Source: Hydractinia symbiolongicarpus
Taxonomy: Eukaryota > Cnidaria > Hydrozoa > Anthoathecata > Hydractiniidae
DNA length: 64,000 nucleotides
Assembly (NCBI RefSeq): GCF_029227915.1
Contig: NC_079879.1
Location: 19,794,501 to 19,858,500 of the forward strand
Direction of reading: 5' to 3'
This document shows, one piece after another, positions 25,201 through 35,650 of this stretch. The translations under genes were made by a program, and so were the position numbers. The notes under the pieces are model-generated. The model made no database searches, was not told the DNA's origin, and saw only the letters and a program-made list of their open reading frames with translations. Within the stretch, counting starts at the first letter, position 1. Every line of letters starts with the position of its first letter.

Positions 25201-25693
25201 TAAAATATATGTTGTCTTATAATTTTCATATTTTTCCTCTCTTTTCCTTACCTATCCCCTTTATTTTACTTTACTTGATAAGTCGCATTGAAGTTCACCG
25301 CTCGTACTAACCACCTTTTTATTGCCAGCCGTACTTAATTTGTCGATTTGGGAATCACCTTCCCGCGCTCTCCCCCGTTTGGTTTCTATAAGAGCAAGAT
25401 GTTTCGTTAACATTTTTTCGTATTTTGCGGGTTCATTGGTGATTGAGAAACAGAAATTCAGTGACACAACAAATTTACCACTACGATTAGCTCAGTTTTT
25501 TCCATTAAAATACATTACCTCACCTTAAAAAGAAAAGTGTAGTTACGTACGGCTGAGGTACGGCTAAGGTACGGCTGTTAGGTACGGCTAGCTTTACCTA
25601 AGCCTGCTTTAGGTACCAAGGTACGTCGTGCTGAATATTATTCATCATTCCATTGACTTAGTGTATTATTTTATTTCATGTAACTAGCTAATT

Positions 25694-25783
25694 ATGTTTT
25701 TCTGCCATGTTTTTACGATATCTTCTTTCTTGCACAAACTTCTATTATTATTGTGCGGGGATATTGAATCTAATCCAGGTCCG
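25694..25783 (+). CDS. N-terminal leader ending in a 2A-like ribosome-skipping motif
   Basis: The ATG at 25694 opens a 30-codon stretch. It has a hydrophobic core (HVFTISSFLHKLLLLL) and ends CGDIESNPGP. This fits the 2A consensus D(V/I)ExNPGP, at which ribosomes skip the final Gly-Pro bond. 2A-like sequences at the N-terminus of transposon proteins and some animal proteins, including signal-peptide-like forms, are known in marine invertebrates. The frame meets a TAA 12 codons later, so the present copy is broken downstream. Confidence 0.75.
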
Positions 25784-26565
25784 GCTTACCATATTAAATC
25801 AGTTAATGGGTCATTTAATTAAGGCGACAAAAAGTTTGGTGAAACTGCTGGTATTCAGTGTATGTGCAATGCTCTTCTAGCTATATGTTGGTCCCAACTC
25901 AAAAGAATTTCTTTTTTAATATCATTTGATTTAGTCATTTGATTTAGATAACATCTTAGAACATGGTGATGCTAATTTTAAGCAGTCAAATTTCAACAGA
26001 CCCTTGGCATGTTATGAGTTACCAACATCAATATTGATCGTTTTCAAATTGCTATAAGTTTCCTGAGTATTACGTCAGCTCTTTTGGGTGATGAACATTA
26101 CTTCTTAGCTCATGGACAAATGAATTCAGAAACAGTTCATTGTGTTTTTGAAAGCATATATTGGTTCATAATGTTCATGATAATCCTGGGGTCAGTTCTG
26201 TTTCACTTCGCAAACTGTCCTTTTCATCTGATGTTCTTAATGTCATTGTTATTTACAGAAAAGTTAACAGTCATCTGCAGACATTTTACAACATGCTGTC
26301 AAGGAAAATTGCAAGTTCTGACATACATGTTATACTTGAAGATTTCAATATAAATGCCCAAGCTGACCAGCCAGAATTAGCAGATATCATGAATGATTAT
26401 ACACAAATTGTACCAGGACCTACTCATCTAGCTGGTGCTATCCTTGATCATGTTTATGTGAAGAGTAGCGTTCTGTCGATGTACTGCATTAATTGCTATG
26501 TCAAGTGTATACATTTCTCTGATCATAATGCTATCAAATTTAGCCTTTCAACGACACCACGCTGA
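25694..26565 (+). pseudogene. Decayed transposon polyprotein: 2A leader, protease-like domain, EEP endonuclease
   Basis: After the 2A leader the same frame continues past a TAA with KFGETAGIQCMCNALLAICW, then ILEHGDANFKQSN and RPLACYELPT. After a shift come RFQIAISFLSITSALLGDEH and FLAHGQ. A Cys early in a G(I/K)QC motif and a later His suggest a papain/OTU-like cysteine protease. From about 26225 another frame gives an endonuclease/exonuclease/phosphatase C-terminal half: HVILEDFNIN (usual GDFN, here EDFN), then GAILDHVYV and FSDHNAIKF. Protease plus EEP nuclease is seen in some Helitron-like and non-LTR elements; helicase or RT parts are missing here. Stops and frameshifts show it is dead. 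Confidence 0.6.
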
Positions 26566-26690
26566 CAAACTGACAAGCCATATTTTGATCAATCAACTTT
26601 GCAGCCACTTTTATAGAGTTACGATGATGATATCATCCTGTTAGCATATTTTAAATATATATTAATATTTATTGTATTAAATATAACATT

Positions 26691-26845
26691 AAAAACACAT
26701 GGTGTTGTATAAAATTTTTGATTCTTTTCAAATCTTCTTCAGTGTTTACACAAGGAAAACCAGTTTCGCCCATGTGTGTATGAATATAAAAACATTCAAA
26801 ACACATGGTGTGGTATAAAATTTTCGATTTTTTTCAAATCTTCTA
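26691..26845. repeat. Pair of ~48-bp direct repeats
   Basis: AAAACACATGGTG...GTATAAAATTTT.GAT, followed by TTTTCAAATCTTCT, occurs at about 26692 and again at 26798 with few changes. It may mark the edge of the element relic just upstream. Confidence 0.75.
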
Positions 26846-29624
26846 TTTTTAAAAAAAAATACATTTGTTTAAATATTTTTAGTAGTTTGGTTGTATATAT
26901 ACCTTTTGTATTTATGTGACAATGCAGTAAGTGAATAATATGCTCACTGAAGTTAATCAACCACCAAAATCACACTGTTCTACTATCAACAAGATGGTTG
27001 TCTACATTATGAACTTCTTCTTATGTTCTGTTATTTTGGATTAGGTTTTTCAAAGAATGTTGGTGTGCTGTATCACACCTAAAACTGTTCAACCTCATTC
27101 GATTGAAAGTAATTGCAATCATCAGCGCAAGTGTATCACACCAATGACCTCACAACTATTTGATGCCCAAGTTGTCATATTTTGGAAAGCCATATCAATT
27201 ATTTCGTAATAAAGTTTTCGACGAATGACCCTATCTTGGCTAGAAAATATTTAGTTCATATTTACACTAAGATAAGCTTCATTTTTTTTCATTGTTTTGC
27301 AATAATGAACCTCAAAAGTAAATAAACTGCTGAAACGATACTTTTTCTTGTTTTGAAAATTGTTTGTTCTCATTCATAGCTTTTCTCTAATGCTTGTCAT
27401 TTGCTACAACAGTCACGCGAGTGCAACTGAAGACTACACAGATCGTATGCAGCCTTTATACTCGTCTGAACCATCACGTGAGCATTAATCCATCAGGTAA
27501 TCTAGAAATCGCATTACGTTCTATGCTGGGGCATATACGATGCACATGGCGACATGCCTAATCTTATAATGAAAAAGAACGCATTACGTTCCATGCTGGG
27601 ACATATACGATTCACATGCAGACTTGCCTAATCTTATAATGGAAAGAAAACGCATTACGTTCTATGCTGGGACATATACGATTGACATGCAGAATGTTAT
27701 AGAACAATCTTGTGGAGCAGGTTGCTACTTCGTGAAAACGTCAGCGGAACAATGTTTGTATTAATTTTTTATGTATTAATGCATTATTCGAAACAATATT
27801 TATGACTCAAAATTATTTGCGTACTAATCATGAAATTTATAATCGATTTGTGAAACCATGGGTAAATCTCTCTACGCGGATAAGTTTTCAAGTCTTGTGA
27901 TTGGTTGATGCAATAAGTTACTCGCTTAATTATTTCTATTGCCTAATCCATGACACATTGGTGTGTGTGAGAAAGTTTCGGGTATGCGCATTTTGTTTTG
28001 AAATTTCTCAAATCATTTTTCTTTCGAAAATCTCGATCACGATGTGTCGTGAAAACAACGCATTGAAACGTTCTCAGCCTTAGGAAAGTGTAGCGCGAAG
28101 ACAGCGGTGATGTATGGATAGTCGCCTCGGGGAAACGTAGTGTGAGACAGTTATGTGTGGATAGTCACGTGTTACGGAGACGTGAGACCGTTAACGAACC
28201 GCACAGCTGCGAAGCCGGTTCATGGGTATTTGAACGCGCGCTCTGAGCATTCTGAGGATATTGCGCAATATATATGATCGTCCGTCCGATGAACAAAACT
28301 TTTCACTTGGTAGTTAAACCCGCGCCCGCTGAACTACGGCCGTAAAGCTATATGTCCATTTAGCGATTTTGTCGCTATTTCGCAAAATATAAGTAATAGA
28401 ATACTCATGAACATGCACATATACAGAAACGACGAGTGTTTCAAACCGTCAAGGTTTCTTGTTGACTTTAAAACTGACAATGTTGTGAAGGGAAGTGTTT
28501 TAAAAGAGCCTGTATTCAAAATGTTGAATAAAATGATGTATTTGCGTCGGCCTCATAAAATCCTTAGAGACTGAATTTCATTTCTTTAATATTTTGAAGA
28601 CTTTGAAATGGAATAGAAAAAGTTCAAGTTATCGAAAGAAAATTGTTCAAAAGTTCGACTTCTTAAAGAACAGAGATATTTGATGTACAAAAGTGTTTCT
28701 GCCTAAGAAAGTGGAAGTGCATAGCATCAAGACCGAGTAAAAATTCGAGTTACTAAGGAATTCGAGTTATTAGGTATTGGATTTTTTAAAAGTCAACTGT
28801 ATAAGCGGACGGCTTTTTTACATTTGAATGTTGTCTTTCCATAACCTTGTTTCCAGTGTCATATATGTCTTTTTATTAATAAAGGGAAATAGAAAGTTTG
28901 AAGGAGAAAATCTTATCTTTTGAATATTCAACACAAGACTTGTAAACGGCTTATACGGTGATGCTTTTTCAGGTGTTAGCCTTCTGTGGTAATGAATCAA
29001 CATTTTCTGCCTTTTCTTCTTTGTAATTTTAAAAATTGTATATTAACAACCTCGGGTGTAAATAAGCTATAAAAAAATTAAACAAATATCTCCCAAGTGA
29101 GAATCACACCCACCGCACAATAAGAATGTTTTTTTAGAAAGTTAATTTCGCAATTTTTTTATAAAGTATTATTTTAAGTAAACTTGGGAACTTGTTAAAG
29201 TTTACGCAGTTAAATGCTACAATGTCATCTAACGATAGATCATAAAAGGAGTTTTGAATTACAGAGAAAATACTGGTAAGTTTTTTTAATATCTCTTATA
29301 TTTTTCCATAAGAAAAAACTATGTGCGACATTGGTTGTGTCACCTTTTTTTGTTCAAACTTTCTTTCACCGTGACCTGTGTCTGCCAACCATTTGCGTAG
29401 CTTTCTATGCTATCAACGTGGCTTTAATAAGAAAGAACTGCGATTCTTCGCTGCATGTAATGTCAACAATATGATCCTTTAACAGTTAAACAATTTCCAT
29501 TCATAACTTAGGATATTTTATCCCTACGACTTGCACGCTTATCAATAAGATTGTCCAACAGCTTTTTAAAAGTTCAGTGTTTAGAAGGTCAGGGCCGAAA
29601 AAACAACGCACGCCCCTTCGCCCC
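26846..29624. other. Gene-poor region with small repeats
   Basis: No gene supported. It contains the 70-bp tandem repeat at 27510 and a fragment near 28735 with GAGTTACTAAGGAATTCGAG, of the TAACTCGAA family. A GC-richer stretch at 28090-28330 has diverged short repeats around GGATAGTC but no readable product. Confidence 0.5.
27510..27700. repeat. ~70-bp tandem repeat, about 2.7 copies
   Basis: GCATTACGTTCTATGCTGGG starts near 27511, 27581 (CCATGCTGGG variant) and 27652. Each is followed by CATATACGATNNACATG and CCTAATCTTATAATG. No coding potential. Confidence 0.93.
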
Positions 29625-29790
29625 TTTATTCTCCCTCCCCTTCCCCCCCTTTTGTCCCCCTCCCCCACTTTATTCCCCCTCCCCTCTCCCCCTTTATTCC
29701 CCCTCCTCTTCCCTTCTATTCCCCCTCCTCTTCCCTTCTATTCCCCCTCCTCTTCTCTTCTATTCCCCCTCCCCTTCCATCCCCTATTCC
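29625..29790. repeat. Polypyrimidine minisatellite (TATTCCCCCTCC type)
   Basis: Nearly pure C/T on the plus strand, with repeated TATTCCCCCTCC and TCTTCCCTTC units. The proline-rich open frames across it are by-products of the repeat, not genes. Confidence 0.92.
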
Positions 29791-30716
29791 GTTTCCCCAA
29801 TCCACCTCACTACAAAACATCCTTCGGTCATGGTTGATACATAAGGGAGGGCGTTTTTAGCCAATCTGAGAGTTAAAATCCTTAAATTTCTCACCCTGCC
29901 TATCTTCCTTAAAGGTAATTTTTTGCGGGAATTGATGTTCTCGTTAAAATTAATTCCATATGACATTCGTATTCATATTTCACGTCCCTCCCTCTCCACA
30001 AAACAAAATACGTGAAGTGAGAAAACTTGTTTGCTTTCCTATTATAAACCTTTTAACAACATAAAGGAGTGGACAGGCCTCACAAATTATTAGGTCAGGG
30101 AGAGTATTATTCTTACACACACACGCATCCAGTAACACATATTGTCCATGTGGAACCAAATAGTTTTATGTTCGTCTTTTTTCAAACAATACGTCTTCAC
30201 ATAGTTTAATTAATCCATAACAAAAACATGTAAAATAGAACAGGATACTTTTTTATATCTCCATGGAAGCAAGTTAAGTTTAAAACTTTTGATTTTATAT
30301 GGAAAAAAAATTCTTTGTATTGACAATGCTTAGTAGTCGAAGAATTCACATTTACAGCTCTATGATCATATCTTTCCTACGTATATATATTCTCACCAAA
30401 AAACAAAAGCCTGTTTTCTGACTATTATTGTAATTTTAAGGACGTTTTCCACAGTCTAGTTTTGCAATACAATTATTATTGCAAACACAAAAAGGGTAAT
30501 GCTTGTGCATTATGTTTTAAGATTTGTTCAATTAAAAAGGTTAAGCAATAAAATTAAATAATAAAGACGTAAGTTCCTTTAGTACTTTTGCTTGCCGGAG
30601 TTAGTGAACATCACGGAGAATCATTTGCACTGAGTAAGTTTTTTATCTCTACGTCTCAACATCTTCTTTTTGTAACTCACTGCCACAAAAATGGTGTCTT
30701 TTAACCTATGCCTTGC
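29791..30716. other. Intergenic region before the hAT element
   Basis: AT-rich sequence. I see no gene, RNA or element end in it. The target duplication of the hAT element begins at 30710. Confidence 0.5.
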
Positions 30717-31225
30717 AGGGGCGGATCTAGGTTTTCAGATGTACCCCGTCATAAAATGTACTTATATTAGTGACACGTGAAGGCCCACCATGGTTGGGCC
30801 TGAGGGGCAAGAAAATTTTTAAACATTGGAGGATCCTAGATTGTCTGAAAACAACATTCCCGCATCTAAATTGTGAATTATTTTGAAAATAAAAAGGCTA
30901 TTTGTCATTCATACAGCATAAAACGAAAATCGTTACCGTGTCATCTTTTCAACAATGTTGTTTGGTTGCTTCTCTTTCTTGCTGAGTTTCTATTGTTATA
31001 TATGAAGCCTATGAACTAAAGAAACAAGATTATCTCATATAATTTATAGATGTTAATAGGCCGTTTCGCTCAATATCAGAGCTCATCAGCATGCCTAGGA
31101 TAACAAAAAATGTCATCCAGACATGGACAGCCAAATAAAAAAGAAGTAAAGAATTAAGATAACAAGATACAATGATGAGGAAAAAATAGAGAAAAATTTA
31201 GTTGTCATTGGCATATTTATATTTA

Positions 31226-31550
31226 AAAAATACAGGATAACTTGACAACTGCAACTATGTTCTACTATTTCTTGACAGTTTTCAATTAAATGATAATGAA
31301 TATTGGAATGAAATGGTTTTATATAAATTAAAATGAATGCAGGATAAAATGACAACTGAGTAACCCCATAGTCCCTGCAACTATGTTCTACTATTTCTTG
31401 ACAGTTGCCAATTAAATGATAATGAATATTGCAATGAAATGGTTTGATATGAATAAAAATGAATGCAGGATAAAATGACAACTGAGTAACCCCATAGTCC
31501 CTGCAACTATGTTCTACTATTTCTTGACAGTTGTCAATTAAATGAAAATG
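31226..31550. repeat. 126-bp tandem repeat inside the hAT element
   Basis: About 2.6 copies; the unit contains AACTATGTTCTACTATTTCT, TGACAGTT and AATTAAATGATAATGAATAT. The two later GCAGGATAAAATGACAAC starts are at 31339 and 31465. The earliest copy lacks the AACCCCATAGTCCC segment. Confidence 0.93.
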
Positions 31551-31729
31551 AACTATGGACTAAAAAAAATGGAAATGGAACACGAAATATGTTAACAATC
31601 AAAGTGACAAAGTAGTATTAATATAAGTGTTTTAATAATTTTGATAAACATATTTTCTATTAAATTAATTTTTTAAGAATACCAATAGTATAATATAATA
31701 CCAACCTTTGCAACAAATATACATAACAA

Positions 31730-32490
31730 TTAAAATTCAAGCCTACGATTTGAAAGAGCGTATCTATCAATGACTTTATCTTTGTCAGGGATAATTTCTT
31801 GATGGATATATAACAATGCTAACCCATTTAAACGATCATTGGTCATGGTACTCCGTGCATATTCTTTTAACCTTCTTAATGCAGAGAAACTCCTTTCACT
31901 CTCACAGGAAGTAACAGGAAGAGTCCCAAGAATACGTAGGGCTATTTTTATATTTTCAAAACCAGGGAAAGAAACTGCTTTTAATGCCAAGGATATGCTA
32001 TCAGGGAGAGTATCAGTATATTCTTCCCAATATTTTTCCCAGAGCGACAGTTCAGATTGAAGGGCATTAACACTAAGAAAATCAGACGTATAAAATGTAA
32101 CAAAATCTTGAACTTCGTTTTTCCAGTCTTTACCCTGACTTTTAAGGAAAAATAAATGAGATGGAATTAATGCCAATCCTTTGTAAGCAGCAACTGTTTC
32201 AGGTTGAAAGCGCTTACTAATAGAAGTATTAAGAAAATCTAGAAGTGGTATTGTTACTGAACGTTTAAAATAATCAGATACTGAGTCAAAAGGAGTGTTT
32301 GACCAATGGATTTGTGTTTTGCAAATTCTTGGTGCTTTAATGGTTACATCCAGCTCATTTGCAATAGCAACTGCCTCAGAAAATACATTATTATGAAATG
32401 CATCAACAGAATTTCTAGTATCAATTAACTCTTTTTTCAATGCAGAAATTAAATTGATACCTTTAAGAATATCTATAGATTTAGATTGTA
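31730..32490 (-). pseudogene. hAT transposase, C-terminal part, interrupted by a SINE
   Basis: The minus-strand frame runs from the SINE boundary (LQSKSIDILKGINLISALKK) to a stop at 31730, about 250 codons without interruption. The C-terminal hAT dimerisation domain is clear: LRILGTLPVTSCESERSFSA, then LKEYARSTMTNDRLNGLALL and YIHQEI. It resembles the ZMYM1/TTF-type hAT group. The upstream catalytic region is missing: the frame hits a SINE at 32498-32782, and only an N-terminal exon lies beyond. The intact long frame implies recent loss. Confidence 0.85.
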
Positions 32491-32497
32491 AATTTCG

Positions 32498-32782
32498 TGA
32501 CGGCGATTCAACATGGGCGAGTGAATGTTACCATAGCCCCGGGTTAACCCAAGCCATGTGAGGGAAATTGGGAAGATGGCACACTGTGTGGGCCGTTGGA
32601 TGTTGCCGGGAGTTGTCTAGTAGAGCGCGGGCTCTAATTGGGTCTGCGTAGCTCAAAATGAGCATTAAATACTCGACTCTCCATCTATGCCATGGCCCCT
32701 CCTGGAAATAATAGACAGGGTATATCCCTCAATATTTGTGAGGCTAGCCATGTAAAATATGCACATCTATCTATCTATCTAC
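32498..32782 (+). mobile_element. tRNA-derived SINE, 5'-truncated copy
   Basis: It matches 58187-58425 from TGACGGCGATTC through CCCCGGGTTAACCCAAGCCA, GGGAGTTGTCTAG, GCCATGGCCCCTCCTGGAAA and GCTAGCCATGTAAAATATGC. It ends in a (TATC)n tail. The tRNA-like head is missing. Relative to the other copy it has about 55 extra bases after TTGTCTAG. It is inserted in the hAT transposase frame. Confidence 0.9.
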
Positions 32783-32962
32783 CATAGATACGGTTGCTAG
32801 CTCTCCAAGAGTAATAATCAAAACAAAAACCACGAATACATGTAGCTAGCTAGCTAGCCATAAGTAGTTCATGGTGATGACATAGTGATGTACACTTAAT
32901 TACTATGGTAACAAATGGTCAGCAAAAATCAGAAATGGAAATTACAGAAAATAAAATCTTAC

Positions 32963-33198
32963 CTCAATGCAACACAATTCTTGGAAGAAACTGATGCAGG
33001 AAGATAATTCAAAGCATCTTCATTCACACCAATTTCTCCACAAGAAAGTACAGCATAAAGCTGTTCTGTGTTTAAAAACACATTTTTATTTGAATTTATC
33101 CATTTCTCAGAATAAATACTAAATATTTCAATCAATTTCTGCAAATCTTCGTCTTGAAATAATTTCAAAATATCTTCTCTCACTGAACTAAACGCCAT
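32963..33198 (-). pseudogene. Probable N-terminal exon of the hAT transposase gene
   Basis: The minus-strand ATG at 33198 starts MAFSSVREDILKLFQDEDLQ and the exon ends at a GAG|GTAAG donor at 32963 (78 codons plus 2 nt). It lies inside the hAT ends and upstream of the C-terminal exon on the same strand, which suggests one spliced gene. No BED zinc finger is seen, so the match to hAT rests on position only. Confidence 0.45.
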
Positions 33199-33624
33199 GT
33201 TGAGCAATGATGTTGAGGAAGATATGAAGATGAAGACTAGCGTGAGCATTTTTGCTTTTGCAGGGTATTGATTTTTAGCCAATCACAACTTAAGAAAACT
33301 TCTGTAATGACCAATCAAATCCTGCCGGTGTTCTTCTCCTGCAAACCCGGCACTCTAGACCAATAAGAGATAAGAATAACCTCATTGCTCCGGCAAAAAC
33401 CTGCAGGGCGGGGTCCATATTTTTCTATCCGCCATCACGGCAGCAACAGCGGCGGCAATATTATTAATTTTTATATTGATGAGCGCTCAAATGAATACAT
33501 TATTACACGCCCCAAATATTACTGGTTAGTACTAAATATTTGAAAATTAGATAAACTATACTTGTTATTTTTAAACCCCGTCCTTTGACCCAATTGACGG
33601 GGTTTGGATCCGCCCCTGCCTTGC

Positions 33625-35113
33625 TGATGACTTGCTAACTCAAAGTACCTTTACGTATTGACATAAGCTAAAAAATTCACTGCATTGGTCGGAAATCTAT
33701 GTAAAAATAAACAACAGGACCTGGAAACCAAGTTGTAAGTCTGAGAGCCTATGGATAGCCGTCTTCACAAATCCACAAATCCTAATATACGGGGTTATTT
33801 ATTTTCATATATTTTCATAGTTTTAAAGTCACTTTTGGAAAATTAACCAAAAAAAAGGAAAACATGCACAAATTTTAAAAGAAATCTTTTACTACTACTA
33901 ATCTTAAAGCGGGCCATTTTTTAAGAATTTATTCCAAATTTAATTGTTTTGCACGTAAAGGTAAAAGAAAGTCCACTGCAGTCGCAAAGCACAATGTACT
34001 CAGCGCTACGCAGTCGTCCGTCCAAGCGGCACAATGTCCACCACCACGCTAAATGATTGAAGTGGGCATTTTGAAGAGCCCTGGGGACAAGTTTGAGCTA
34101 ATTTTCTAGTGCAGCCTGAAATACATACAGATCAACTTCGTTCCCAGGGCAATTTTTTTGATATCCGATACGGCGCGAAGAAATCTTCTCGCCGTCCAAG
34201 ATCGTCAAAAAGAGAAAAATGGGCCTGGGGACGAGGTTGACATACAGATTTAATTTCTGTATCGTTTTAATATTTTCTAGAAGTTTTCTTCAATAATTTT
34301 GGAATTGAAAAAACAATTACTGATAGTACATTTAGAAATAAAAGTAGGAAGGGCCGCCAAGTTGAAACTTAATAGCTATCATTTCTAATTGGTGTGTTTT
34401 ACACTGTGCAAGAAAGTTGGGGATCAGAAAATGGACATTCTCTTGGAGTTTTTCTTCTCAAATTGTATTCCAAGCTGGTTAGCTTGTAGAAAACCAGCCT
34501 TCTTAATAGTAGTCTAATAATAGTCGGTCTGTCTAACACATCAATGTATTTTTGCGATCAATTTCTGCACGGTCAATTTCTTACGTTAAACGCTTTTTTC
34601 TATCGGAGATGTATTTGAATTAAAAATCAACGAGACATTTTCTGACTTATCCTGCTCGCTCTTATCTTCAATGACTAATTGTAAATCTCAAAGTTTTAAA
34701 GTTGTCATGCTTCTGCTCGTCTTTTTGACTTGTTGAACGGAGAGCATTTTTTCATAAATAGCCATGAGCACTCCTAAACGTCACTCTTTGTTTTACTTCC
34801 CCTCGTCAATTCTCTTCCACGTTGTGCTAGAGGTTCCCCCTTTGATTGTGTTTATTTCTATGCCTATCTTCTCAATTTCGAAAAAAGTCTTTTCTCCAAT
34901 ATCTTTTTTAGAATAAGTGGGGATCAGTTATGTTTCAAAGACAACGTCTGGCTAGAAGCCGATTAACCGACTAACTTTTTGATATCTTCCCAGCACTAAT
35001 TTTGAGATTCAGTGCTAGGTTCGTCCTTTACGTCAGCCATTTTGATTTTAGATGCTTATATTTTTGTGATTAAACTTATTCGAAATTCGAACAAAAAACA
35101 TTCGAAAAGGTTA
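33625..35113. other. Intergenic region with MITE fragments
   Basis: 33955-34060 repeats the 12047 MITE family (CCAAGCGGCACAATGTCCAC). 34137-34240 has inverted halves around TTCGTTCCCAGGG and GCCTGGGGACGAGGTTG, a repeat also hinted at near 40950. A weak broken minus-strand frame at 34640-34925 (EKTFFEIEKIGIEINTIKGG) has no recognised family. No intact gene. Confidence 0.5.
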
Positions 35114-35650
35114 CCTTAAGGGAATTAATTTCGCAGAAATTAAATTTCGCGGATTTGGCGGTTTTTGGTCAAAACCGCGAAATTTAATTCCCGCGAAAAA
35201 TCCAAATGTGCCTCATTCGCGAAATTAAATTCCCGCGAAATTTCGAAAACACGTTTATCCGCGAAATTAAATTCCCTTTTTTTAATTTTTATTTTAATTT
35301 TAGCGTGTGACTCGAAAATGAAGATCGTTAGGAAAATAGTCTTGAAAGAGACATGTACACACATGAAAACAATCTGGATAGTGATTCTGATTATGAGGAT
35401 GACGTTGGGAATATATTTTCTATTTTAGAGGATGATATGGCGGATAGTTAAAGAAAAGAAATATTAAGAGTTACTAAAATTCGTATTTCTTACTTTTAAA
35501 ATTTTACGAAATTTGTATCCGCGAAATTAAATTCCCGCGAAATTTCAAATCGTGTTGATCGGCGAAATTAAATTCCCTTTTTTTCCGCGAAATTTCCTAA
35601 AAAAAAAGCCCCGCGAAATTAAGTTCCCGCGAAAATTAATTCCCTTAAGG
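35114..35650. mobile_element. ~537-bp MITE with CCTTAAGGGAATTAATT termini
   Basis: The left end TA|CCTTAAGGGAATTAATTTCG mirrors the right end CGAAAATTAATTCCCTTAAGG|TA. The interior carries many GCGAAATTAAATTCCCGCG units in both orientations. The repeat symmetry extends outside the TTAA, so a TA target (mariner-like) fits better than a piggyBac-like TTAA target. A short acidic frame (DSDSDYEDDVGNIFSILEDD) near 35372-35450 may be a remnant of the parent gene. A diverged relative lies at 39151. Confidence 0.8.

Larger units (their letters stand above)
20944..25614. mobile_element. ~4.7-kb inverted-repeat element with subterminal satellite arrays
   Basis: The left end carries TAAGTAAAGCTAGCC, AACAGCCGCACCTTAGCCGT and ACCTTAGCCGTAC. 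The right end is their mirror image (GTACGGCTAAGGTACGGCTG, GGCTAGCTTTACCTAAGCC). Inside each end, after about 200-400 bp, lies an array of a ~115-bp unit in mirrored orientation (left 21386-22040, right 24745-25200). Together these form a nested palindrome around a spliced candidate gene (23059-24640). TIRs plus subterminal binding-site-like repeats are typical of DNA transposons, but no DDE transposase is recognised. A clear target duplication was not found, so the exact ends are approximate. A host gene bounded by inverted satellite blocks is the alternative. Confidence 0.65.
30717..33617 (-). mobile_element. hAT-family DNA transposon, ~2.9 kb
   Basis: The termini are AGGGGCGGATCTAGG at 30717 and, read inward from 33617 on the other strand, AGGGGCGGATCCAAACCC. 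The direct repeat GCCTTGC (30710-30716 and 33618-33624) flanks them; hAT usually makes 8 bp, so one base has drifted or the boundary is off by one. On the minus strand it carries an N-terminal exon (32963-33198) and a transposase C-terminal exon (31730-32490). It also holds a tandem repeat and a nested SINE. The broken transposase makes it non-autonomous. Confidence 0.85.

Noticed and set aside
29551-29844. Two overlapping proline-rich open frames
   Set aside because: They are readings of a C/T minisatellite; no domain, no splice context and no composition typical of neighbouring genes.
34640-34925. Broken minus-strand frame with KTFFEIEKIGIEINTIKGG
   Set aside because: Interrupted by stops and matches no family that I know; not enough to call a pseudogene.
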